Shown: positions 23,581 to 34,182 of the stretch, piece by piece
Layout: each line of letters starts with the position of its first letter
How positions within the stretch are numbered: the first letter of the stretch is position 1
Source: Atherix ibis
Lineage: Eukaryota > Arthropoda > Insecta > Diptera > Athericidae
DNA length: 64,000 bases
NCBI GenBank assembly: GCA_958298945.1
Contig: OY282609.1
Location: forward strand, 53,912,220-53,976,219
Direction of reading: 5' to 3'
Program-made: the position numbers and the translations under genes
The notes under the pieces: generated by a model
Told to the model about the DNA's origin: nothing
Database searches by the model: none
What the model saw: the letters and a program-made list of their open reading frames with translations, nothing else

Positions 23581-24289
23581 TGTGGATTTTAATGTTCTCA
23601 ATATTAAAATTGCTCACTTGGCATTTTTGTCGGCAAATAAAGACACACGGTGGACGTCTTTCGAACTCGTTTTGCGATGTTGAAAAATTTTCGGATCAAA
23701 ACAAAATGAATTTTCGAAATTGATTTAAAAAATAAGAAAATTTTCGAAATTAATTTTCTTTAGAAAATAATCAATTTAAAATTTTCAATTTTTTTTTAAT
23801 ACTCGTATTAACAAAAGTTTTATTACAAAAAAAAACATAATTTTTCTTTTAAAAAAATGAGCTTTTTCTTTTTTTTAAATAATTTTGATTTGAATCAATT
23901 TTTTTTAACTAACGATTCTTTGCCAATCATCCAGTACTCCTACCACAATTATTCTAGAAAATAGACTTAAAACAAAATAAATCACTTCACTAAGAACTCG
24001 ATTGAATAAAATATAAATAATAATAAAAGGGAAAAAAATTTCGGATACACAAAAATGACTAATCAATTCCGCATATGATAAATGGACGAAAGGAAAGAAG
24101 AAATTATTTGGAATAATTTGGTTGGTGCCTTTTGAAATTGTTGTCTTCGTGGGGCAAGTACGCAAATAGATGCGAACAATTCACACTGGCACCCGCCCCC
24201 CCCCCCCCCTAACCCTCTCGGTCTTGCTTCTCGAGAAAGACTCTTTAAAACTCGTTAATTTATTGGGATGTGCGGAACTAGTGAACCCT
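23581..24289. other. AT-rich noncoding stretch with poly-C run
   Basis: Nothing recognised. A 14-base poly-C run lies at 24196-24209, followed by TAACCCTCTCGG. Confidence 0.6.
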
Positions 24290-25220
24290 ACTAGCTGTAA
24301 ATGGTAGCAACAGTCCTAATCCTCTCACAGTTGGGAGATCTTCTACTGGTAACTAATCATATTCGCTAAAAAAGTCAATGTTTCCAATGAAAATGAAAAT
24401 ACAAAAATAAAGACTACATGATAAAAATCTATAGAAACGCTATTGAAGCTGAACAATGTAAGAAGCCGCGTCGCACTCAGTCACTTCCAGAGCAAAGTTC
24501 TACGGAGATCGACAAAAAAAAGTCCAAAAGCAAAAAAGCAAGGTACCACCACGAACCTAGTGGATCCAACAATGAATTGGCATTTATTAGAGACGAGCAC
24601 TTTCGTTCCATCAATTGGCAATATTCGACGACACAACGATGGAGCATGAACGGTCGGTCGGCTTGATGGGTGTTTGGAAGCCCAACACCGAAACTCTTCT
24701 TGAATTTCGCAAGTTCGAGGTCGGGCATATTCCTTTCGTACACGTAGTGTCTTTTATCTTTTCTCAGTTGAATCTTATTAATTCTTTGGAAGTTTCTGCC
24801 GCCTGCCGCTGTCATGGCGAAAATTTCGCAGCTGGCTGGTTGGGTCGTAGCTATTTCTATGAGCGCAATTGCTCGCGGCGTACCACCAAAATACCTTTGC
24901 TTATTTATTTAAATCAATTCAATAATGCCAAGTTTGAGGTCGTTTACTGAACAAAAAGGCATTCTTCTTTGGGATATACACACATTTGGACTCATACGGC
25001 CCCAAACACACCCAAGCATGTGCATTTAATTTTCGGACAAGACACTCTCTTCTACAAAAGTTCATACGAAGTGTACTTTCGGTTAATTTATTATCCCAAG
25101 GGGAGTCGTCGTCGTCGCCTTTCCCCAATATCATTAGTTATCATTCTACAGAATTTTGTTGTCATTCTACACTCGTCCACGTTCCCCCCTCTCTCGGCTC
25201 CAACATCTATTTAACTATTT
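24290..25220. other. GC-richer island with 112-codon minus frame
   Basis: Mixed-composition DNA of about 0.9 kb. The longest frame is on the minus strand (24815-24477), 112 codons from an ATG preceded by TTCGCC, beginning MTAAGGRNFQRINKIQLRK and containing ERNMPDLELAKFKKSFGVG. Overlapping plus-strand frames at 24418-24666 (Lys/Ser/Arg-rich, with SKSKKARYHHEP) and 24615-24950 also read as protein-like, and I cannot tell which is real. No family recognised. Candidates are exons of a gene, a decayed transposon, or chance in balanced-composition DNA. Confidence 0.3.
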
Positions 25221-25625
25221 TGAATATTATTATTATTTATGATATTTTTTTGGCATTGTGCATTTTGAAAACTTTCTAAAAATTTCTATGCAATATTCGT
25301 AAAGTTTTTTTTTTTATATTGGAGCATAAATATTACCCATCCACCGTACGTCCCATTTTTTACCAAGCCCTATACGAAAAGAAAATGAATTGAACAAAAA
25401 TATTCTAAAAATAACGAGTCGCTTACATTTCGGAAAACAACACATTCGCTACCAAAATTGATGAGATTTGAATAATTTTTCACAAGTTGTCGTTTTTTCA
25501 CAAATTTCAAATTTTTCAAAATTGAGAAGGCCAAAAAAAGGGTTTTTCTTTAAAAATAGCTCCCTCAAAAAAAAAAGAAGTTTTTTTTTAAACAAATTCT
25601 AAGATGACCAAAAATCTAAATAAAT
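25221..25625. other. AT-rich noncoding stretch
   Basis: Nothing recognised. GATGAGATTTGAATAATTTT (near 25459) and a similar phrase at 25639 hint that the neighbouring array may begin earlier in degenerate form. Confidence 0.55.
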
Positions 25626-26645
25626 TTTACCACAAAAATTGATGAGATTTCAATGGCTTTTCCCAAGTCGACGTCGTTTTTATTTCAAATATCCTTGAGC
25701 ATATTGTATTTTTTTTTTAAATAAAATTTAATGGTATAAAATTTTGTAAAATTTTTTTGTTATAAAATTTTAAAAATGTTCTTTGGTATAAAACTTGTGC
25801 TATATTTTTCGATGGCTTTTCACAAGTCGACGCTTTTTTATTTCAAATTACCTTGAGTATAGTATATTTTTTTAAAATTACAAATTTATGGTATAAAATT
25901 TTTCTGCATTTTTTTGGTATAAAATTTTACAATTTGGTCTTTTGTATAAAACTTGTAGTATATTTTTTCGATGGCTTTTCACAGGTCTACGCCGATTTTA
26001 TTTCAAATATCCTAAAATACAGTGTATTTTTTTTTAAAAAAATTTTATGGTAAAAAATTTTTCAAACGTTTTTTGGTATAAAATTTTAAAAATTTTCTTT
26101 GGTATAAAATTTCTTAAAATTTTTTTGGTATAAAATTTTAAAAATGTTTTTTGATATAAAATTTGTGGTATATTTTTGGATGGATTTTCACAAGTGGACG
26201 CTCTTTTATTTGTGGTATTTTTCACAAGTGAACGCAAATATACTTGAAAGCATTGTATTTTTTTGGTATAAAATTTTAAAAATGTTTTTTGGTATAACAT
26301 TTTTTTGGACAAAAATTTTATTTAATTGAAAATAATGACAGAAAGAAAAAAAAACTTGTTTAAAATTTAACATACGAACGTGACTATTTTTAATGTTGTC
26401 ATGATTTTGGCAAAGAAAAGGGAATATTTTTGGTATAAAAGCATGGAGAGATTTCCTTAGTTACGGTTTTGGACTAAAAATATAACAATTCAGATAAAAT
26501 TAATATTTTTTTTTCTACGAAATGAGAATACAATTTAACACATTTTTTTAGTATAAAAAAAGTTCATTGTTCTTTTTCAATAAAAATATTTAAAAATTTC
26601 ATTTTACATTAAGTTTTTTTTCTGGTATAAAAACGTAGCAATCCA
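25626..26645. repeat. TGGTATAAAA tandem array, copy 3 of 3, with shared 3' flank
   Basis: Four to five units with the CACAAGTCGACGC landmark near 25660, 25820, 25981, 26190 and 26222, and the same TATCCTTGA and TGGTATAAAATTTT modules as array 2. The flank at 26325-26645 repeats the order seen after array 2: CATACGAACGTGACTATTTT, CATGATTTTGGCAAA, GGTATAAAAGCATGGAGA, then GGTATAAAAACGTAGCA. Arrays 2 and 3 therefore share more than the tandem unit. Confidence 0.9.
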
Positions 26646-27019
26646 AATAAATTTTATTTTAAAAATACTCATAAAAAATGAAAAGAGCTTACCTTAAAAA
26701 ATGTTTTCTTCTGCCTGAAAAGAGAGTTAAAAATACAAAATTAATTAAGAGTTTTTAAGTTTTTATAAGTTTTTTTTTACTTTTTTAATAAAAATTATAA
26801 CAAGAGAAACTGATTAAAAATTTGTCCAAAGAGCGTAGTTTTTATACCTAAATTTACACCAGCATACATTGACGATTTAAGATTTTAATTTTAAAAAAAA
26901 TTATTAATCACTCTTTACCTTTTAAGTAAATAAAAAGTTCTAAAAATTAAAAAGGATGAAGAAAATATTTGTAAAAAATTTAGTCAGAAAAGCTAGATAA
27001 AAAAAGAACCGATTTTCGA
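26646..27019. other. AT-rich noncoding stretch
   Basis: Nothing recognised. Confidence 0.6.
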
Positions 27020-27475
27020 TATGTCCCGAAAGAAACGCGAATATGCGTCCTAAAAAAAATCTTCCGGCAGTCATTTTTCAATAATTGATATCAAAAAATT
27101 TTCTTCAAGTAATGCCGCCACAAAATGAGTTCAAGTAAAGCTAAGCGGTCGACAAAAAATTCTAATTAAATAAAATTCATAAGATAATACATGCCAGACC
27201 ACCCCCCCCCCCCCTTCCCATCCCTTATCCACGACCATTTTTTTAAAATTCAAAATTTTAATTTGTAATTTTCCTCAAAGAAACGCGAATATGCGTCCTC
27301 AAAAAATATCTTCCGATAGTTATTTTTCCACAATTAATCCCAAAAAATTTCTTCCGTAGCTTCCTCCCCAAATGAAGTCCGTTCATTTTAGAAATAATAG
27401 AACCCAACATTTTTTTCAAGTAAATAAAATTCATGAGATAACACCCCCCCCCCCCCAACCCTTTCCAAAACAAAG
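27020..27475. repeat. Tandem duplication of about 245 bp ending in poly-C
   Basis: Copy 1 starts at AAAGAAACGCGAATATGCGT near 27028 and copy 2 with the same words near 27277. Both proceed through ATCTTCCG, TTTTTCAATAATTGAT-like sequence and AAATAAAATTCATAAGATAA. Both end in a 13-base poly-C run (27202-27214 and 27444-27456). The poly-C tract is thus part of the duplicated unit. Confidence 0.85.
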
Positions 27476-28199
27476 GCCTCTTTTATCAATTTCTTTGTTG
27501 ACAATTTTTTATTGATTCACAGACACAACACACATTAATCACATCGATCGAAATCCCGGCGGAGGGAGGCTGTACCGCTGGAGAATTTCTGGACGATTTT
27601 ACAGAACTAACGAAATTCAGGCGGCAGTGGCAAAATTGTTGGGATACTACATTCAATGGGAGCTGGACTCATCGTCTCAATCCCTACGGCAGGATCCATG
27701 GATGGATGATCGACAATATGATGAGGCTGTTGGGTACGACCTATCCCAATTGATGACGGGACAGCGAAAAACCCAATGTGCCTTTCTTGTGCAAGGGTGG
27801 TGGAGAGCTCGTGACAAGCAGCAAGAGAATAGGTACAGAAGTGTGTTGGCAGGCGCCTGAGGCTGGTCTTGACATTGACCTCTCCAATGGCTTGGAGGCT
27901 GTCGATGTCTTTGCATCAACAATCCTTAAAAGACCACTCCGCGTTGATGAACGGGAACGAAGGCGGTAATACTAATCCATCAGACCTGTGATTTCGATCA
28001 ATCCCCGTCCCACGAAGTAATGCCTGACGGTGGTTCTGTGGGGAGACAAAATTTACTGCACTTTGTCTTTCGACGATTTCTACCTTACTTAGGGACTTGG
28101 CTTTTCAATAGGTACTCTCATTCTTATACGTCTCTGTGTTCTGCTGCCATTAAAATTATTATAAAAATTTGTGCTCCGTTCGCCAGAACTTCCGTGAGA
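27476..28199. other. GC-richer island upstream of a transposase remnant
   Basis: From about 27526 to 28010 the DNA is clearly GC-richer. Plus frames at 27627-27860 (with GYYIQWELDSS and AVGYDLSQLMTGQRK) and 27778-27969, and a minus frame at 27922-27677 (with CTRKAHWVFRCP, faintly like a zinc-knuckle context), are all protein-like. None was recognised. It may be part of a decayed transposon adjoining the transposase piece at 28.2 kb, or host exon. Confidence 0.3.
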
Positions 28200-28635
28200 A
28201 AAATCATCATTAGGGTCTGGAACGAAAAACAACCCCAACCAATTCCCAGGAGCTTCATTTGCATCCAAAATAAAAGCACTGCTTTCGAAAATGACGGTTC
28301 ATGTCAATGGCGAGAGCTTACTACCAAATTTCTTTGTCCTCAATTGGACAATGTCTGGTTCCAGTTCCAACAGGACGAAGTGACTTGCCATAGAACAAGG
28401 GACTCATTGCAGACCAAGTTTACACGTGGTCTTATTTTAAGACATGTCGCCGCTTAAGATCGATTGGCCTTCTGACCATCAAAATAGTGCGATTTAACGC
28501 CTTTAGAATTTTTTTTCTATATTAAATCCAAGCGAATAAATTGATAACGCTTTCCGAATGAGAAGAATGAAAGAACATCATTCATGGCATCAGTGCGATT
28601 AAACCCGATTAAGCAAACAAAACCGAGAACGCCAT
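28200..28635 (+). pseudogene. Tc1/mariner transposase remnant
   Basis: Plus strand. RVWNEKQPQPIPRSF (about 28213-28257) fits the segment after the first catalytic region. ENDG near 28288 and a shifted VNGESLLPNFF-like stretch follow. DNVWFQFQQDEVTCHRTRDS holds the second catalytic Asp at about 28372. After LQTKFTRGLILRH the frame breaks; TGCGATTTAACGCCTTTA near 28489 still encodes CDLTPL, the third acidic position. Spacer loss, stops and frameshifts make it non-functional. No inverted ends were found, so only the catalytic part survives. Confidence 0.75.
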
Positions 28636-30239
28636 TTTAACGCTGTTATTTTTAAATAGTAATATTATCCAATATACTTTAATCTACAATAAAGCTAAAC
28701 GCCATAGCTCTACTTACAACTCATTTTATTCATTTAAAAAAATAAATGGCACTTATTGAAAATCCCCTTTATATGCAATAAAAAAAAGGCTTCTTTTGTT
28801 TTTCTCTTTTAGTTCATATTTTATCAGAGCTCTAATAATACACCACTTAAAACTGACGTGGCCACCGCCGCCACAAAAACAAAACAAAATTATTTTCCCC
28901 CTTTTTCTAAATTGCGTGCTATTTTCATAGTTTCAAAACCACCATAAATAAGCCTCATAATTATGACAAGCTCAACCATTTTAATATTAATACAATTAAA
29001 AAGTGATCTAAAAAAAATAAAAATTATCTTCCTCCCCTTTTCCCTCGCTCAATCTGCATATAAGAATTATGACCCCACCCTTTTACGATGATGGAAAAAA
29101 AACTCCTTTTTTTTGGACGTTTCTTCTTTTTCTCTTTTGAAGACGTTTTAATAAGCCAAATTTTGCAATTAGTAAGATGATTGGGGGAGGGGGGAAGGGG
29201 AGTTTTATGTGAATTTTTATGATACTCTTAACCCCTTCCACAAACATATAAGTTTTATCTTCCTTTTAACAAAATCCCCCTCACTTACGGAGGAGTATAA
29301 AATTAATTTGCGAACGTCAATCATATTTTCGGTGATTTTCTTAAGCTCCAAAAATCACTCATTTATTATTTATGGACACTGGCTGACTCTTCAAAGCAAA
29401 GCTAATCAAATCGTATTTGGAATTTAATTTCGACTTAAAAAAAAGAAAATGTATTTACTATCAACGCAAAAGCATATGGAAAATAAGGATGGAAAAATTA
29501 CTATGTGTAAATGCCAAAAAAAAAATTGACCTCCCCCCTTCCCACCTAATGGAATAAATGTGACCAATTTTATTATCCGATCGATTGAAGATTGGAATGA
29601 ATGGTCTTTAATTGATTTGATAGACGAAAATGAACTCGATTGCAGAGTAGATCCATCAAAGCCCCTGAATCGCATTATTTTCGTGCTTTGTTGGAGAGAG
29701 CAAAAACAGAGAATGAAACAAAATCTGTCAACTTAATTTCTTTATGCAAAAACCCCTCCATCGATAGTCCAAGTGTTAGTGACGACCGTGGTTGGGAGAA
29801 GATATTTTAGTTAGGCTCACTTTCTACTCTTTTTTTATTTTTTTTTTATATATTTTAATAAAGAAACTTTTATATTGAATTGACCTAGAATCGATGGAAC
29901 GTTTTGTTCTGTTTTCCATTCAGTTCGCATATGAATAGAAAAATATTTTGAATAATTTCTTCATCAACACTTTTTTTTCTTCTTGTAATTGAAATCGATC
30001 CAATTTTTTTTTGTTTATTTTTATTCAATTGAAGAAGAAAAAATTGAGAATTGATTCTTTAACAAAATCAAATTTCGTTTTCGTTTTAAATTTAAAAATC
30101 AATCATTTTATTATTTACTAATCAATTACGAATGGTGTGATCAATTATTGAGAAAAAAGGACAAGTCCTCATTACAATTTGAGTAGGAAGAAAAAAATTC
30201 TCCAATTTGGAGAGAGTGAAGATAAACCAAATAGTTAAG
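28636..30239. other. AT-rich noncoding stretch
   Basis: No gene recognised. Short frames at 29209-29427 and 29424-29675 have no motif. A GGGGGAGGGGGGAAGGGGAG purine run lies near 29182. Confidence 0.55.
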
Positions 30240-31680
30240 GGAATCAAACCAAAATTTTTTTTTAGGACAAAAATCTTATCTTTTTTTAGTTCTCCTTATT
30301 AAAAAAAAAAAATAATAATAATAATTAAGGGATCAAAATTATTTTTTTTTTAAATTAGTAAGACTAAAAAAAGAGTTTTTTTTTGTTGTAAATTAAAACA
30401 ACCAACAAAAAAATGGGCTTTTTCATGAAAGTTTTTCTTATTTTAACTTAGAATGACCAAAAATAAAAACATTTAAAAAAAATAGCAAAACTAAAAGGAA
30501 ATGTTTTAGAAAATTTAAAACAGAAATGAACTTTTTTTTTTTTAGTTGAGACAAAAAGAGTTTTACATTTAAAAATGCGAAAAAGTAAAAATAAAGATTT
30601 TATTTACAAAAAACTAGAAACACAATAAAAAGAGTTTTTTTTAAATATAATAAATTGTTTATGTAAAAAAAACGAATAGGAAGACCAAAAAAAAAAAATG
30701 AAAGTGACCAATTAAAAAGGACTTTTTTTTAAAATAAAATTAAAGGCACCAAAAATGAGGATTTTTGTATAATTATTTAGGCTAAAAATGAAGCAAGAAC
30801 ACCAAAAAAAAAAATGCATAAGACACCAAAAAAATATTTTTTTTTTTTTAAATTAAATAAAATCCAAAACAAAAAAGAATTTCCTTCTATTATACCAAAA
30901 AAAAGAACGACTAGGAAGACCAAAAAGGATTTTTTTTAATTTAAAAAAAAACAACCAAAACATAAAATTTCACTTTTTTTTTTTAAAAATAACAAAATTG
31001 AAACAAGAACTTTTTATTTTATTTTAAATTTATAATTTTTTTGTTATAAATTAAAACAAGTTCTTCTTTTTTAAATTATGAAGTTAGAAATAAAAATAAA
31101 TGTTTTTGTTTTTAAAAAAAATTAGAAAACCTAAAAAATCCAATTTTTTTAAAATCAAATTAAAAACATAAAAAAGTGAGGATTTTGCATAATTACGAGT
31201 ATTAAGGCTAAAAAAGAAGTAAGAACACTAAAAAAAGAAGTTCTTTTTTTTCTCAATTAGGGTGGTTTTTAAAAAAAAAAATGGTAGAAGTTTATCTTTT
31301 TTTTTTTAATTAAAATGAGTTTTTTTTAAATTTAGAAATCCAAAAAAAAATTTTGTTTTTGTTTTTAAATTTGAGTATTAAAAAAAATAATTTTTTTTTT
31401 CAATTAAAAAACTAAAAATAAGCGTTTTTTTTGGAAAATTGATAATACAGAAAATTTCCTTTCTTAAATTAGAAAGACAGAAATTTTTTTTTTTTAATAA
31501 CAAAATTAAAAACAAGAACTTTTTTTTAAATAATGCTGCTAAAAATAAAGTTTTAAAAAACTTTATTTTTAGTTTCATTAATAAAAAAAAAGTTCTTTTT
31601 TTAATTTTGTTATTTTCCATTAAAAATAAGGATTTTTGTAAAATTATTAAGATTTAGATAAGAACTTTTTTTTAAAGAAA
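30240..31680. repeat. Degenerate A/T tandem repeat with ACCAAAAAA and AACTTTTTTTT words
   Basis: Alternating A runs and T runs with recurring phrases such as GACCAAAAA, AAGAACTTTTTTTT, ATGAGGATTTTTGTATAATTA (near 30757, with a close repeat near 31175) and AGGCTAAAAATGAAG. The period is irregular. Overlapping plus and minus frames (31378-31657) are Lys/Phe homopolymer products. Confidence 0.65.
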
Positions 31681-31682
31681 TG

Positions 31683-31806
31683 AGACTAAAATGGACGAAC
31701 TTGTCGATATAAGTACCAACATAACGCCACTAATAAAAATCAAAAATCGAATATACGTAACCCGCGGAAATTAAAAATTCGCGATACTCTTTGAACAGAC
31801 CTCGTA
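31683..31806 (-). mobile_element. Solo 5' end of a CGAGGTCTG-type mariner
   Basis: Minus strand from 31806: TACGAGGTCTGTTCAAAGAG, CGCGGGTTACGTATATTCGA, GGCGTTATGTTGGTACTTAT and GTCCATTTTAGTCTC. It then stops at the repeat array, about 125 bases in. It also lacks a piece of the leader present in the other copies. No transposase remains. Confidence 0.85.
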
Positions 31807-32874
31807 TGTGAAAAAAGGCTCAACAGTAAAACGGTTAAAGAAAAAACCCTAAGTTAGGTAAATGACACAATCCATATTTAAAGCAATTTTTCTTGCCAAT
31901 TTTTACAGTGAAAAATTTGAAAATTTTCCAACTAATAAAAAAAAAAAACATTTAAAATTTGGGCAAAAATAATAAAACTTTTCTAGAAAGTGAGAAGAAA
32001 AATATACATAAATAAAAATAATGAAACTAAACGACAAAAACAACAAAACACAAACAATTAATGTGAAATGCATCGAAAAACAGTATGATTTTTTGCAACT
32101 TTCTAAAGTTGGCCTTAATTTTTGTCTGTTACTGTTGTAGTCGCATCATTTGCCGTTTTCCGTTTTGACGAATGGTGCAGCAACGCCGATCGATCGACTG
32201 CAGCGATCAATGATGAACGAGTGAAAGTAAAAGCAAAATAAATCGAACACACAAAAAACCATTCAATTAATACGAAAAAACAACAATCAATAGTAAGTAA
32301 AGTAGTAAGTAAATAAATAGGAAAGTTTTGATTCAGCAAATTTAAATTATTACAAATCAAATTTTAATTATTATTAATGCAATTTTTATTTTCATATAGT
32401 TGAAAACTAAAAAATTTCGTTTTTTTCAATCACATAGTTGAAAACTAAAAATTTCGATTTGATTTTTTCGAAATTAAATTAGATCGTTTTTTTTTTGGAG
32501 GGGGGAAGGGAGGTTTCGTTCAATAAACAATTTCTATATTGTTGTTTCCCTTTGATCGCCAACAACTTATAATATAAAATATAAAAAATTTGCAATCGAA
32601 GAATATTAAAAAAATTGTTTTTTTTTCCAAAGTTTAATAATATTTTTTAATTTGTTCTTTTAGATAATAATTTTATTTTCTACTGTACACAAACATATTT
32701 TTGTTGGATTTAATTATTTTTAATTGAATATTAAATTATTGTGGATAAGTGTGGCAAGGCTCGATATTCTAATTACAAAGACAGGCAGGCAGCCAGCTAT
32801 ATTCTAATAACTACCGTAGACCTATTCTTTTTCTTTTTTAATAATAAAAAAAAAACCTTTTCATAATTTAAATA
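31807..32874. other. Noncoding stretch with a possible 5' exon at 32105-32293
   Basis: Mostly A/T-rich. At 32110-32240 composition becomes mixed, with GCAACGCCGATCGATCGACT and CAGCGATCAATGATG. This is followed by CAATAGTAAGTAAAG near 32287, a good plus-strand donor match. A noncoding first exon ending at about 32292 is conceivable. Otherwise nothing recognised. Confidence 0.4.
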
Positions 32875-33286
32875 TATAAATTTCAGGATAAATCAAAAAA
32901 AAAGCAGTCCTCTAAAATAGTAAAAAAAATGGGTTAAAAAAACGAAAAAAAAAGTGTATGCGTTTTTTTTAAGACCTCAGAAATATTTTTGACATGGTTT
33001 TTTAAATAATAAAATCGGTTTAGGAAAAAAAAAATTTGGTGTTATAACAAATACACTGAAAGAAAATTAATCAGTAATCAATTGACTCTTTGGAAGGTAA
33101 TTAGTTAGATGGAAAAAAAAATTTAAATAGGATTATTTCCAAAGAGTCAATTGAGCACTGATTAATTTAGACTGGTTTGTTAATGGACTATGAAAATTAT
33201 TCACTGGTTGTTGGATTAGGAAAAGAAGGTATTAAAATTTGGAGATTTATGAACGTGCAGTTCAACAGGAGTATGACCAGTTACGA
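32875..33286. repeat. 412-bp hairpin repeat, copy A
   Basis: It matches 51568-51978 along its whole length in direct orientation, with a few dozen differences. It starts at ATAAATTTCAGGATAAAT and ends at GACCAGTTACGA. Inside is an almost perfect inverted repeat: arms at 33064-33095 and 33137-33168, 32 bases each with 30 pairing, separated by 41 bases. No inverted repeats were seen at the outer ends, no LTR and no poly-A tail, so the class is unknown. The right edge adjoins the chimeric mariner. Confidence 0.88.
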
Positions 33287-33291
33287 TCAAG

Positions 33292-33476
33292 ACTGAAAGC
33301 GTCGTTCTTTCATGGGGCTCTTCAGTTTCTGGAACAAGAACAAGTCACACGGGGGCCAGATCTGGGGAATACGGTGGCTGTGTCATTATAAGTGTCTTGT
33401 TTTTAGCCAAAAATGGCAAAATCCAATTTTTGTTCTTCCACAAATCCGGGCGTTTCTGCCGGATTGCTTCGCACAA
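33292..33476 (-). pseudogene. Mariner transposase, C-terminal part with internal deletion
   Basis: Minus strand from 33476: EAIRQKRPDLWKNKNWIL, then directly FLAKNKTLIMTQPPYSPDLA, a one-base shift, and CDLFLFQKLKSPMKERRF before a stop. The segment expected between NWIL and FLAKNK, which carries the second catalytic Asp, is deleted. The third acidic residue is retained in YSPDLAP. Together with 33690-34150 this is one broken gene interrupted by foreign filler. Confidence 0.85.
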
Positions 33477-33690
33477 CTTGGCCCGTACTTCTTCCGAAAT
33501 GAAGCTGGTAACACCATTACTCGATCGATGATAACCAACTTTTTATGGCCGAAATTGGAAGAAGTTAATCTTGACAACATCTGGTTCCAACAAGACGGGG
33601 CTACGTGCCACACAGCACGTGCAACAACCGAATTATTGCGAGAAAAGTTTGGAGATTCGATTATTTCAAGAAATTGTGACATTGATGGCA
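33477..33690 (+). pseudogene. Inserted plus-strand Tc1/mariner transposase fragment
   Basis: Plus strand, open for about 70 codons: LGPYFFRNEAGNT, ITNFLWPKLEEVNLD, NIWFQQDGATCHTARATTE and LLREKFGDSIISRNCDI. It contains the second catalytic Asp (QQDGAT) and stops just before the expected WPPRS-DL motif. It lacks any inverted ends of its own, so it did not arrive by ordinary transposition. Similar but not identical sequences occur at 6.2-7.2, 28.2-28.6, 42.7-44.1 and 60.1-60.4 kb in this window. Confidence 0.88.
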
Positions 33691-34150
33691 CGAGCCAATC
33701 GATATGTTTTAGTCCTCAGCAACTTCTCTAACGGTGATTCGACGATTGAGCAATTTTGGTACGACAATGTTTTCATCTGTTGTTGACGTACTCGGGCGTC
33801 CGGTACGCTTTTCGCCGTTCACATCTTCTCGGCCCTCTGAGAACATTTTGCACCACCGACAAACATTGCTTCGGTCCAAGATAGCTTCACCATATGCCAC
33901 ATTCAACATTCGGAATACGTTCGCGCAATTAATTTTGTTTTTCACACAAAATTTGGTACAGATTCTTTGATCCATTTTTTGGAATGGGCAAAAATCGAAT
34001 ACGAGCCAAAACACGTGCAAGCAAAGCGTCTGTCAAAAATTAACTGAACATTCAAAATGGCCGAACTTATCGGCATAAGTGAGAGACATGAGTACCAACA
34101 TAACGTCACAAAAAATCGAAAATCAAATAGACGTAACCCACGGAAATTCA
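33690..34150 (-). pseudogene. Mariner transposase, N-terminal DNA-binding part
   Basis: Minus strand. From MDQRICTKFCVKNKINCANV the frame continues into GEAILDRSNVCRWCKMFSEG, then GEKRTGRPSTSTTDE, NRRITVREVAED, a stop, and NISIGSCHQ near 33690-33710. This is the usual mariner order of two helix-turn-helix motifs with a GRP linker. It breaks at the junction with the inverted filler. About 100 codons are open before the first stop. It would bind the element's inverted repeats, but no catalytic region follows in frame. Confidence 0.88.
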
Positions 34151-34182
34151 AAATTCGCGATTCTTTTTGAACAGACCTCGTA

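Larger units (their letters stand above)
33292..34182 (-). mobile_element. Chimeric CGAGGTCTG-type mariner, minus strand, with inverted filler
   Basis: The 5' end lies at 34182 and reads TACGAGGTCTGTTCAAAAAG on the minus strand. The leader and transposase start follow down to about 33690. Then 33477-33690 is a piece of a different Tc1/mariner transposase in the opposite orientation. From 33476 to 33292 the first mariner resumes with its C-terminal part. The far inverted end is missing, and the 412-bp hairpin repeat begins just beyond. The order resembles abortive gap repair with filler DNA. Confidence 0.85.

Noticed and set aside
31378..31657. Overlapping Lys/Phe-rich frames on both strands
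   Set aside because: Products of homopolymer runs.
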